Source: Candidatus Uhrbacteria bacterium | GTDB lineage: Bacteria; Patescibacteriota; Patescibacteriia; UBA9934 | Length of the DNA stretch: 41,761 nucleotides | Assembly: GCA_943359525.1 (NCBI GenBank) | Contig: CALRHV010000008.1 | Span: 1 to 41,761 of the forward strand | Reading direction: 5' to 3' | Shown: positions 27,437 to 35,630 of the stretch, one piece after another | Layout: each line of letters begins with the position of its first letter | How positions within the stretch are numbered: position 1 is the stretch's first letter | Notes under the pieces: model-generated | The model's database searches: none | What the model saw: the letters and a program-made list of their open reading frames with translations, nothing else | Told to the model about the DNA's origin: nothing | Translations under genes and position numbers: made by a program

Positions 27437-27912
27437 AACTGATCCTTTGAGCGGGTTGTGAAGTGAACGAATCCTGGACGTCGGTGGCAAGGGCGAACTT
27501 TTTCAACGAGCACCCCGCCTCTCGCGAGAGGCGGGGTCGCAGCGTAGGGGATTCGCGCGGAGTGCAGAAGAATGTATCCGAGCCACCAGTTCGGGGTACT
27601 GCGACAGAAATCGACACCCTCGTTTTTTGATGTTTTAAAACTGGGTAACAGGACGTGATCTGGAACGGAAATCGATGAAAAATGAAACCGATTTCAGAAA
27701 TGCATGATCGTTGATCCTAGCCTGCACCATCGACGGCTCCGCGGATCGTCAGAATCACCAAGTGGTTTATTTCTGCGAATCATTCGCATCTGCAAAGCAT
27801 CCAGTTTGAAATCGAGTACCCTCCACTCTCCTCGCCCAACTCAGGCTCGTCGAGCGCGCCGAGGATGTCCTGTTCACGTCATTCCCATCACGACCCACTC
27901 AAAGGATCAGTT
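27437..27912. repeat. 476-bp non-coding unit with 24-bp inverted ends
   Basis: AACTGATCCTTTGAGCGGGTTGTG (27437-27460) vs CACGACCCACTCAAAGGATCAGTT (27889-27912), 22/24 as inverted repeat. Confidence 0.7.
27484..27589 (-). repeat. Dispersed repeat with variable central hairpin, copy 2
   Basis: 27536-27589 matches reverse complement of 5622-5675; perfect 22-nt palindrome 27514-27535 CCCGCCTCTCGCGAGAGGCGGG. Confidence 0.8.
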
Positions 27913-27953
27913 TAAATCTCGCGCCTTTTGTTTCTTTTTGCTACGCTCTCCTA

Positions 27954-29261
27954 ATGATTCCTTCGTTTATACGCATTCTTCACAACGAGCTCCCAGATTC
28001 TCCTGGAGTGTATTTGTATTACGACACAGGGGGGAAATTGCTATACATCGGCAAAGCGACGAGTTTGAAGCGGCGAGTTGGTTCGTATTTCACCAAATCG
28101 CATAACAGCCGAATCGCCGATCTTGTCGCCAACATCGCGCGTATTGATTACGTCCAAACGCCAACCGTTATCGAAGCACTCGTTCTTGAGTCGAATCAAA
28201 TCCGCAAGAACCAGCCACCGTACAATATTTTGAGCAGAGACGATAAGAGTTTCTTGTATCTTTGCATTACGAACGAAGATTTTCCAAGGCCTGTGTTGTT
28301 GCGCGGTCTCGATCTTGAACGCATCGGCATTCAGCCGTTTACGAAAGTATTGTCGCCGACCACGAAGAAGAAGTTTCTCGCCGTTTTTGGCCCGTACATC
28401 AGCAGCCGATCGCTGAGAACGGCGTTAGATTTGGTGAGAAGATCGATTCCTTGGAGTGTGTGTGAATCGGGAAAGAAAGCATGCTTTGACTTTCAGATCG
28501 GTCGATGCCCTGGCGTGTGTATTGGAGCGATTTCAAAGAAGGACTATCGCAAAATCGTCCGTCAACTCATTCAATTTTTTGAAGGAAAGAAAACATCCAT
28601 CGTGAAGCAGATGATGAAAGAAATGAAACGTGCCGCACTCGCAAAAGACTTCGAACTCGCCGCGGGCTTGCGAAATAAAATCAATGCTCTCGAACACGTG
28701 AACGACGTTGCGTTGATTACACGAGAAGATGATTGGGATGTAACAAAAAGCGTCCTCGGTCGCGTTGAAGCATACGACATCGCGAACATTTCTGGCACGT
28801 CAAACGTCGCCTCGATGGTCGTGTTCGAAAACGGTCAGCCGATGAAAAGTGCGTATCGGAAATTTAAGATAAAAAGTTTTGACGGCGCGAATGATGTTGC
28901 GGCGATGGAGGAAACACTCAGACGCAGGCTTCGCCACACCACCCCCTCCGACTCCCCCTTGAAAAGGGGGAGAGATATATGGGAACTGCCTGATCTGATG
29001 GTCATCGATGGGGGAGAAGGGCAAGTGAATCGCGTGAAATCTGTGATCGCCGAACTCGGATTCGACATTCCGATTATCGGCATCGCGAAAGGATTCGATC
29101 GAAAACAGGATCGACTCGTATACGACGAATCGAACGCCGAGCTCCGTCGCATTACGGAATCGAGTAAAGAAATTCTCCAACGTGCCCGCGACGAAGCCCA
29201 CCGTTTCGCCGGCGCGTATCATCGAGTGCTGCGATCAAAGAACTCGGGAATTACTTCTTGA
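27954..29261 (+). CDS. uvrC: Excinuclease ABC subunit C (short form lacking C-terminal HhH domain)
   Basis: LPDSPGVYLYYDTGGKLLYIGKATSLKRRVGSYF, FGPYISSRSLRTALDLVRRSIPWSVC, LPDLMVIDGGEGQV, DEAHRFAGAYHR. Confidence 0.93.
   Translation: MIPSFIRILHNELPDSPGVYLYYDTGGKLLYIGKATSLKRRVGSYFTKSHNSRIADLVANIARIDYVQTPTVIEALVLESNQIRKNQPPYNILSRDDKSFLYLCITNEDFPRPVLLRGLDLERIGIQPFTKVLSPTTKKKFLAVFGPYISSRSLRTALDLVRRSIPWSVCESGKKACFDFQIGRCPGVCIGAISKKDYRKIVRQLIQFFEGKKTSIVKQMMKEMKRAALAKDFELAAGLRNKINALEHVNDVALITREDDWDVTKSVLGRVEAYDIANISGTSNVASMVVFENGQPMKSAYRKFKIKSFDGANDVAAMEETLRRRLRHTTPSDSPLKRGRDIWELPDLMVIDGGEGQVNRVKSVIAELGFDIPIIGIAKGFDRKQDRLVYDESNAELRRITESSKEILQRARDEAHRFAGAYHRVLRSKNSGITS
28941..28980. repeat. Palindromic repeat inside uvrC (CTCCCCCTT-GAA-AAGGGGGAG)
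   Basis: Perfect 9-bp stem at 28952-28972, read through in frame as TTPSDSPLKRGRDI. Confidence 0.75.
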
Positions 29262-29409
29262 GCGATTCCGCAATAGCCTTCGCCTTTTTCTGATCGCCCT
29301 TTCGTTTTACGTCGGTTTTGAGCGCTCTCGCCTTCTGTTTCATTTTCTCGAGTTTCGCAATTCGAGCTTCAAGATCGCTGATTCGTGTGTGGACATCTTT
29401 TGATGGCAT
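29251..29409 (-). CDS. Small coiled-coil hypothetical protein (52 aa)
   Basis: MPSKDVHTRISDLEARIAKLEKMKQKARALKTDVKRKGDQKKAKAIAESLKK, heptad pattern; start inside longer ORF. Confidence 0.5.
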   Translation of the reverse strand: MPSKDVHTRISDLEARIAKLEKMKQKARALKTDVKRKGDQKKAKAIAESLKK

Positions 29410-29440
29410 ATCGTGCAGATCGGTTAGAATGTGACTATCT

Positions 29441-29884
29441 ATGAACCTAAATATAGCAGAAGAGTTGAAGAATGTTCCAGAAGCTAAAGTAGAAGCGCCG
29501 AAGGAGGCTATTTCCGCGGAATCGCAGGAAGCAACACTCACCGCAAAAGCCGAAGGCGCCGAGGCTTCATTGCAAGACGAAATCAATTCCATGGAGGATA
29601 TGTTGGCAAGCATGCCAGATATGGACGCAGAAACCGTAGCAATGATGCGTGGGCAGATTGATGAGATGAAAACAGAGCTCGAAGAGGGTGGGATGCGAAC
29701 TGCTCCAGGGGAGCCTTCAATGAGGGATTTCAAAATGCGACTCGCGCAACGGCAGGAAGAATTGAAGAATGCGGTGCCGAAAAGCCGCGATGCAGATAAC
29801 ATTCAGCACACTATTTGGCAAACTGAGGCTCAAATTAGAGATCTTCAATGGCAGCATAATCAAAAGAAAAATCCACAAGGATAA
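29441..29884 (+). CDS. Hypothetical coiled-coil protein
   Basis: Complete 147-aa ORF, Glu/Met-rich helical pattern. Confidence 0.6.
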   Translation: MNLNIAEELKNVPEAKVEAPKEAISAESQEATLTAKAEGAEASLQDEINSMEDMLASMPDMDAETVAMMRGQIDEMKTELEEGGMRTAPGEPSMRDFKMRLAQRQEELKNAVPKSRDADNIQHTIWQTEAQIRDLQWQHNQKKNPQG

Positions 29885-29893
29885 AACGTAAAC

Positions 29894-29926
29894 AATACGG
29901 CGCCTCCCTTGCGGGTGGCGCCGTTC
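29894..29926 (-). terminator. Terminator-like hairpin, same family as 12573-12604
   Basis: AATACGGCGCCTCCCTTGCGGGTGGCGCCGTTC downstream of the minus-strand oxygenase. Confidence 0.65.
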
Positions 29927-29938
29927 GTCGTTGTCCCG

Positions 29939-31018
29939 CTACCGTTCCGGCATCGGGATGCCCGTGTGGCCGATCTCGTGGAGTCGTGTGATGAGCTTCC
30001 AGCGCTCCGTTCCCAGCGTGACCGACTTGGTCGCGACACCGCGCATGGGCGGGACGATGTCGATCCACGTCTCGCGGTCCGCATGCAGAAAGCACACGCC
30101 ATTGATGCGATCGATCTCGGGATCGTCCGGATCCTTGACGTAGTGTTCTGCCGAGAGCAGGTAGCCGCCCGAGAAGTCCTCGGTGGTGTCTCCGTTCTGG
30201 TAGAGTACTTCGTTCTCGTCGCCGGTGATCTCCACTTCTTCGCCAGATCGGGTGACGGCCACCAGCCCTTTCGCGCTTGCACGCGGGAGGATGGTTCCGA
30301 CGTCGATATCCGTGTGCTTGTGAGAGCGTCGGACATCCTTCGGAACTACGCCGTCCTTGAGCATGCGGAGGAGCTCGGTCATTTCCGGCGTGACATCCAC
30401 CTTGTCGTCACGCCATTGTTGCTCCAGGACGAAGCCGCGGGCGCGAGCAAGGGCCGGAAGGTTCTTCGTGCCGGGGTAGTACAGCCCGCGCTGCATGCAG
30501 TCGCCGCTTTTGCAGATGTCGCGCAGCCAGGTTGGGCCCATGCCAAGAATTTCCGACACGGCTCCGAAGATGATGTTCGCCACCCGCATGATGTTGCGGT
30601 ATACCTCGTCGTTGAAACGCCGGAAGTTCGGGATTTCCGGGTAGGTGTTGACCGCGATCTCTTTGAACCGCGGGTGGTCGGGCAAGAGCGCGACGCCGGT
30701 GGACAGGAAGAGCTTCTTGTCGAACGCGCTGAACTCATTCGTTCCCTTGGCGTGCTCGCACCCGAGCGGGCCGTAGCCGCGCTGCCGGCCGTTGCCTCGT
30801 TGCTCGTATCGCATCCGCATCTCTTCACTCCAGTCCACGAAGAATACGCGAAGCAGCTCGTAGAACTCCTTGAGAAGCTTGGGCGGGATGCCGTGATCGC
30901 TGAAGCGGACAAATCCAATCACGCGGAGCGCCTCCTCCAGTTCCAGGAGGAACCGGATGCGCGTGGCGGGGGAACCTTCGGTGTAGGCACGGAGGGAGAG
31001 GGATGGGACGGTGAGCAT
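29939..31018 (-). CDS. 2-oxoglutarate/Fe(II)-dependent oxygenase, isopenicillin N synthase-like
   Basis: DHGIPPKLLKEFYELLRVFF; HKHTDIDVGTILP (HxD); LLSAEHYVKDP...RINGVCFLHADRE (distal His / Arg region). Confidence 0.8.
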   Translation of the reverse strand: MLTVPSLSLRAYTEGSPATRIRFLLELEEALRVIGFVRFSDHGIPPKLLKEFYELLRVFFVDWSEEMRMRYEQRGNGRQRGYGPLGCEHAKGTNEFSAFDKKLFLSTGVALLPDHPRFKEIAVNTYPEIPNFRRFNDEVYRNIMRVANIIFGAVSEILGMGPTWLRDICKSGDCMQRGLYYPGTKNLPALARARGFVLEQQWRDDKVDVTPEMTELLRMLKDGVVPKDVRRSHKHTDIDVGTILPRASAKGLVAVTRSGEEVEITGDENEVLYQNGDTTEDFSGGYLLSAEHYVKDPDDPEIDRINGVCFLHADRETWIDIVPPMRGVATKSVTLGTERWKLITRLHEIGHTGIPMPER

Positions 31019-31109
31019 TGACGACCTCGAAAGAACGGGTGAATTGCGTGAACACTGTCGGGAAAACGAACGTTGGGAGTGTAGCGAAGGGTTGGGGAGT
31101 TTGTAAAAT

Positions 31110-31168
31110 TCGAAAGCCCCCGGTGCTCGGACTCGCGACGTTTGCGAGGAGCACGCTGGGGGCTTTTC
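31110..31168. terminator. Long hairpin AAAGCCCCC.GTGCTC...GAGCACG.GGGGGCTTTT
   Basis: Inverted repeat with A/T ends downstream of 31187-31663. Confidence 0.65.
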
Positions 31169-31186
31169 GTTCGTGGCGACGTATCG

Positions 31187-31663
31187 CTACGGAAGTTCTG
31201 CGTAGTATTGCTCGCATCGCGTGCTTACCGTGTCGTAATCTTCCGACGAATGGGTGTAGCGCGCGAATATGCATACTCGAACTCTGGTACTTCGCTTTCC
31301 CCAATTCGGATCCGTCTTTCGAAGGCGATCGATCTCTTCGAAACGTAGGGCTTGGCGCAGTCGTCGAAGATCGGACATCGTCTGGTACACGCCGATGTTT
31401 GCGGTGTCGGCCGTGTCCACGTTGTTGCTGACTGGAGCGCCGGTGTCGATCCTCTTCAAGGAGTCGCTGGATTCCTTCAGCTGAGGCTTGTTCGTCCGTT
31501 GTGCGGAACGTACTTGTGGCGGCGTTATTGGCGGATCATTGAATTCGAGCGCGCCGATAACGAAGAGAGTGAACACACCGATTCCAGTGCAGAATACACG
31601 AAACAGGGAGAAAGAAAGTGCAGCCATGAGGGCTCCTGAGAGGGCGGGGTGGAGATTTGCCAA
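31187..31663 (-). CDS. Hypothetical membrane/secreted protein
   Basis: N-terminal hydrophobic segment SLFRVFCTGIGVFTLFVIGAL; start may be at the second Met. Confidence 0.55.
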   Translation of the reverse strand: MANLHPALSGALMAALSFSLFRVFCTGIGVFTLFVIGALEFNDPPITPPQVRSAQRTNKPQLKESSDSLKRIDTGAPVSNNVDTADTANIGVYQTMSDLRRLRQALRFEEIDRLRKTDPNWGKRSTRVRVCIFARYTHSSEDYDTVSTRCEQYYAELP

Positions 31664-31750
31664 GGAAGCAAATCGGTAGGAACGGTGTCTATGATACTAG
31701 AAATGGCGGTTATCCACAAGAACGAGGCGTTTTTTCTCGGTTTGAACCTT

Positions 31751-31790
31751 GAAGTGGTGTAAAGTGGGGACGTGAGGCATGAAGTGGGGC
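31751..31790 (+). promoter_or_regulatory. Putative MraZ operator: four boxes at exact 10-bp period
   Basis: GAAGTGGtgt AAAGTGGgga CGTGAGGcat GAAGTGGggc directly upstream of mraZ. Confidence 0.75.
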
Positions 31791-31807
31791 ACTAAAACAC
31801 TACCGCC

Positions 31808-32239
31808 ATGTTCCTTGGTCAATACAACCATTCTATCGACGACAAAGGACGGCTCGCCGTTCCAATGAAGTTTCGAGAAGCACTCGCGTATGGCGCGGTG
31901 GTGACGCGAGGCTTGGACTCTTCATTATTCCTGCTGCCCTTGGAGGAGTGGGGCAAATTAGCAACATCGCTTGCGAATTTACCCTTGGGCGCTGCCAACG
32001 CACGTGCATTCGCCAGGCTCATGCTTGCTGGGGCAATGGACGTCGTGTTGGACAAGCAGGGACGGTGTGTCGTTCCGGAGTATTTGCGGCAATACGCAGG
32101 CCTCCGGAAGGACGTTGTTATCGTAGGAGTGAATACGCGCCTGGAAATTTGGGACGCAGAGAAGTGGCAGACCTATGTCGCCGCAACGGAGAAAGACGCC
32201 GAGAGTATTGCCGAACAGCTCGGTTCTGTGGGACTTTAG
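31808..32239 (+). CDS. mraZ: Transcriptional regulator MraZ
   Basis: MFLGQYNHSIDDKGRLAVPMKFRE, LDKQGRCVVPEYLRQYAGL. Confidence 0.95.
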   Translation: MFLGQYNHSIDDKGRLAVPMKFREALAYGAVVTRGLDSSLFLLPLEEWGKLATSLANLPLGAANARAFARLMLAGAMDVVLDKQGRCVVPEYLRQYAGLRKDVVIVGVNTRLEIWDAEKWQTYVAATEKDAESIAEQLGSVGL

Positions 32240-32245
32240 CGCCCT

Positions 32246-33121
32246 ATGACCTCCGATTCGGCAAAAGTGCACATTCCGGTTCTTGCTCGCGAAGTTCTCG
32301 ACGGCCTGGCATTAAAGCCTGGAAGCCGAGTGCTCGATGGTACCGTCGGCCTTGGTGGACACGCGAAGCTTATGCTCGCAGCCACATCACCGAACGGTGA
32401 GCTCGTGGGGTTCGATCGTGACGATCGGAATCTCGTCGTCGCAAAAGAACGGTGTGCGGAATTCGGTGACCGCGTCACGCTTGTTCACGATTCTTTTTCA
32501 TCGATCGGTGCTCGCGACGTTGGAACCTTCGACGCGATGCTGTTCGACCTGGGATTTTCTTCGGTGCATGTGGACGACGCATCTCGCGGGTTCTCCTTCA
32601 TGAAGGACGGACCACTCGACATGCGCTACGACACACGGCAAGAACTTTCTGCGGAGGTGATTGTGAACACATGGACTCGTGAGGATCTTACGACGATACT
32701 CCGACGGCTTGGCGAAGAACCACGCAGCGCGATTATCGCGAAGGCCATCGTGGATGCTCGACGAGAAATGCGCATTGACACGACGTATCAACTTGCAGAA
32801 ATCGTTGCAAGCGTCGTGCATCGGTCAGGAAAAATTCATCCGGCAACGAAAACATTTCAAGCGTTGCGCATTGTGGTGAATGACGAACTTGGTGAAGTTG
32901 AACGGGGATTAACTGCGGCGCTCGCAATGCTCAACAGCGGCGGACGATGCGCGGTGATCACGTTTCATTCGCTCGAGGATCGACTGGTGAAGAATCTTTT
33001 TAAAACTCAGGCAGGACTGAAGCCAATCACAAAGAAACCGATTATTGCGACGGAAATCGAGATGAAAGAAAACTCTCGTTCACGCAGCGCAAAGTTACGC
33101 ATCGTCGAAAAGATAGGGTGA
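32246..33121 (+). CDS. rsmH: 16S rRNA (cytosine(1402)-N(4))-methyltransferase
   Basis: HIPVLAREVLDGL, DGTVGLGGHAKLML, FDLGFSSVHVDDASRGFSFMKDGPLDMRYD, ITFHSLEDRLVKNLF. Confidence 0.96.
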   Translation: MTSDSAKVHIPVLAREVLDGLALKPGSRVLDGTVGLGGHAKLMLAATSPNGELVGFDRDDRNLVVAKERCAEFGDRVTLVHDSFSSIGARDVGTFDAMLFDLGFSSVHVDDASRGFSFMKDGPLDMRYDTRQELSAEVIVNTWTREDLTTILRRLGEEPRSAIIAKAIVDARREMRIDTTYQLAEIVASVVHRSGKIHPATKTFQALRIVVNDELGEVERGLTAALAMLNSGGRCAVITFHSLEDRLVKNLFKTQAGLKPITKKPIIATEIEMKENSRSRSAKLRIVEKIG

Positions 33122-33136
33122 CGATATGCTGCCTTA

Positions 33137-33220
33137 GTCATTCTGAGCGTAGCGAAGAATCTCTCGTAGGGTAGCCCGGGTTCACCTGCGAGAGATCCTT
33201 CACTTCGTTCAGGATGACTG
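33137..33220. repeat. ORF-less inverted pair of the GTCATYCTGAGCG...GGATCT repeat (MITE-like)
   Basis: 33137-33170 GTCATTCTGAGCGTAGCGAAGAATCTCTCGTAGG vs 33187-33220 CGAGAGATCCTTCACTTCGTTCAGGATGACTG in inverted orientation. Confidence 0.85.
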
Positions 33221-33286
33221 AAAAAAACAGTCATGATTTCAAATCTAACGAATTGTATGGAGGTACAAAAAGGAGGAAACATTTTC

Positions 33287-33580
33287 GTGAGAGCGCTGAA
33301 AAATCCGCGCGTCATGAGTGTGCTGAGTGTGGGCACGATGCTTGCATTTGGGGTGTTGTACGTTGGCCAGGTGAATAATGCCGCCACAAAAGGGTACGCA
33401 GTGCGTGCTTTGCAGGAAAGGAATGTAGAACTTCGTCATGAGAGCGCTCGATTGGACATGCAAATTGCAAAATTGCGCTCGTTGGATAGCGTAAAAGCGC
33501 GTGAATCATTTCTGGGATTGAAAAAAATTGAACACGCAACGTTTGTTCAGACCGGAAGTGATGTGGTGGCGGTGAGGTAG
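33287..33580 (+). CDS. FtsL/DivIC-like short single-TM coiled-coil protein
   Basis: GTG start 10 nt after AGGAGG; TM then coiled coil; position after rsmH. Confidence 0.65.
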   Translation: MRALKNPRVMSVLSVGTMLAFGVLYVGQVNNAATKGYAVRALQERNVELRHESARLDMQIAKLRSLDSVKARESFLGLKKIEHATFVQTGSDVVAVR

Positions 33581-33604
33581 GGGGCGTGTTATCATACCGT
33601 CATT

Positions 33605-35206
33605 ATGACGGCCGAAAATTCGGGAAATGCGCGTCGTCCACGTCCGGTTGTTCTTTTTGTTTTAGACGGTTTTGGCATTGCACCCGATGCTGAAGGAAAC
33701 GCTATTACCCGTGCGAATACTCCAACGTTTCACGCAATGACGTCGCGGTATCCATCCATGACGTTGCGGGCTTCCAGCGAGGAGGTCGGTTTGAACTGGG
33801 GCGAAATGGGAAACAGCGAGGTCGGTCACTTGGCCATTGGTGCCGGTCGTGTGTATTATCAAACGCTCCCACGTTTGGGGAAGTCTATTGCGAGTGGGGA
33901 ATTCATGAAGAATCCTGCACTCGTGAAGGCATTTGAAAAAATAAAACACACCGGTGGGGTGTTGCACCTCATGGGCATTTTGTCGTCGGGAAAAGTGCAC
34001 GGATTTGATGAGCACTGTTACGCGTTGCTCCGCATGGCAAAAGAATACGGACTACAGAAGGTTGCGGTTCACGCAGTACTCGACGGTCGCGATACGCTGT
34101 ACAACTCTGGTTTAGATTTTGTGAAGAATGCGCTCGCGCAGATGAAGGAAATCGGCATTGGTGAGCTTGCAAGTATGTGTGGAAGATTCTTTGCGATGGA
34201 TCGCGATAATCGATGGGACCGAATTGAAAAAGCATACAACGCGATGGCAATTGGGAAGGCGGACGTGATGGTGGAGAACGCGGTGGAAGCAATTGAGCTT
34301 TCGTATTCGCGCGAAGTGTACGATGAAGAATTCGTTCCAACTGTCATCACGAAGAAAGGAAAGCCTGTCGCAACTATAGGTGCGGACGACGCAGTGATCT
34401 GCTGGAACTTTCGCCCGGATCGATCCCGCGAAATTACTAGGGCATTTGTGGTGCCGGCGTTTGATAAGTTTCCACGTGAGTACATTAAGAGTCTAACGTT
34501 TGTGACAATGACGGAGTATGAGGAAGGGCTTCCGGTCGACGTTGCATATGCGCCAGAAAAGATTTCAAATCCGTTGGCTGAAGTGATTGCGAATGCGGGG
34601 CTTGTTCAGCTCCATATTGCCGAAACAGAGAAATATGCGCACGTGACGTTTTTTTTGAACGGGACGCGTGAAGAACCGTTTCCGCACGAGGATCGCGTGC
34701 TCATTCCGTCGCCACACGTCGCAAGTTACTCGGAACAGCCGGCAATGAGCGCTGTTGCAATTACGGATCGTGTCGTCCAAGAAATCAAACGTGGGAATTA
34801 CGATGTGATTCTTGGAAATTTCGCGAACGCGGACATGGTTGGCCATACGGGGAACCTTGCTGCGACGATTGTTGCAATCGAAACGATTGACGCATGTTTG
34901 GCACGCATCATCGATGCTGTTCTTGCGGCCGACGGTGTGTTGCTCGTGACTGCCGATCATGGAAATGCGGAAGAAGTGCTCAATTTGCAAACACACGATA
35001 TCGACAAAGAACACAGCACGAATCCTGTTCCGTTTTGGATCATCGGCAAACAATTTGAAGGCAAGCCTTCTATTTGCGGGGACGTCCCCAGCGGCGACCT
35101 TTCTCTCATGCCTCCCTGCGGCATGCTGGCCGACGTTGCTCCAACTATTCTCGCGATTTTGGGGATTCCGCAGCCGGCAGAGATGACAGGAACGGCGTTG
35201 CTTTGA
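33605..35206 (+). CDS. gpmI: 2,3-bisphosphoglycerate-independent phosphoglycerate mutase
   Basis: VVLFVLDGFGIAPDAEGNAI, MGNSEVGHLAIGAGRVYYQ, HAVLDGRDT, RDNRWDRIEKAY, NFANADMVGHTGN, TADHGNAEEVL. Confidence 0.96.
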   Translation: MTAENSGNARRPRPVVLFVLDGFGIAPDAEGNAITRANTPTFHAMTSRYPSMTLRASSEEVGLNWGEMGNSEVGHLAIGAGRVYYQTLPRLGKSIASGEFMKNPALVKAFEKIKHTGGVLHLMGILSSGKVHGFDEHCYALLRMAKEYGLQKVAVHAVLDGRDTLYNSGLDFVKNALAQMKEIGIGELASMCGRFFAMDRDNRWDRIEKAYNAMAIGKADVMVENAVEAIELSYSREVYDEEFVPTVITKKGKPVATIGADDAVICWNFRPDRSREITRAFVVPAFDKFPREYIKSLTFVTMTEYEEGLPVDVAYAPEKISNPLAEVIANAGLVQLHIAETEKYAHVTFFLNGTREEPFPHEDRVLIPSPHVASYSEQPAMSAVAITDRVVQEIKRGNYDVILGNFANADMVGHTGNLAATIVAIETIDACLARIIDAVLAADGVLLVTADHGNAEEVLNLQTHDIDKEHSTNPVPFWIIGKQFEGKPSICGDVPSGDLSLMPPCGMLADVAPTILAILGIPQPAEMTGTALL

Positions 35207-35235
35207 GCTCTATAACGTTTGTTTTATGTATTTCC

Positions 35236-35623
35236 GTCATCCTGAGCGTATGCGAAGGATCTCTCGCAGGTTTGTTGGCTAAAGTTTATGGATGAAAAAG
35301 TATTCTTCGTTTACATGCTCACGAATATTTCACGATCGGTTCTCTACGCTGGCGTTACAAATAATCTTCAGCGACGAATGGCAGAGCATCGATCCGGCAT
35401 CATCGACGGCTTCACAAAAAAATACCGATGCACGATCCTTGTGTATTTCGAAGCGACTGGGGAAGCTTATGCCGCAATTACTCGAGAAAAAGAAATAAAA
35501 GGGTGGACACGAGCAAAGAAGAACGTCATGGTGAATTCTGTGAATCCAAATTGGGATGATCTGTACGAAAGTATTTGGTGAACGATAGCCGGCGAAAGAT
35601 CCTTCGCATACGCTCAGGATGAC
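35236..35623 (+). mobile_element. GIY-YIG cassette 2: ORF bounded by perfect 27-bp inverted repeats
   Basis: 35236-35262 GTCATCCTGAGCGTATGCGAAGGATCT and its exact reverse complement 35597-35623. Confidence 0.7.
35288..35581 (+). CDS. Small GIY-YIG nuclease
   Basis: VYMLTNISRSVLYAGVTNNLQRRMAEHR, REKEIKGW; paralogue of 23389-23682. Confidence 0.9.
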   Translation: MDEKVFFVYMLTNISRSVLYAGVTNNLQRRMAEHRSGIIDGFTKKYRCTILVYFEATGEAYAAITREKEIKGWTRAKKNVMVNSVNPNWDDLYESIW

Positions 35624-35630
35624 TGATCCT

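Noticed and set aside
29909-31021. 370-aa plus-strand ORF antisense to the oxygenase
   Set aside because: Mirror ORF with no recognisable motif; the minus frame carries clear 2OG-Fe(II) motifs and has a terminator.
35079-35090. GGGGACGTCCCC palindrome inside gpmI as a possible inserted element
   Set aside because: Only 12 bp and in a naturally variable part of the protein; no second copy seen.
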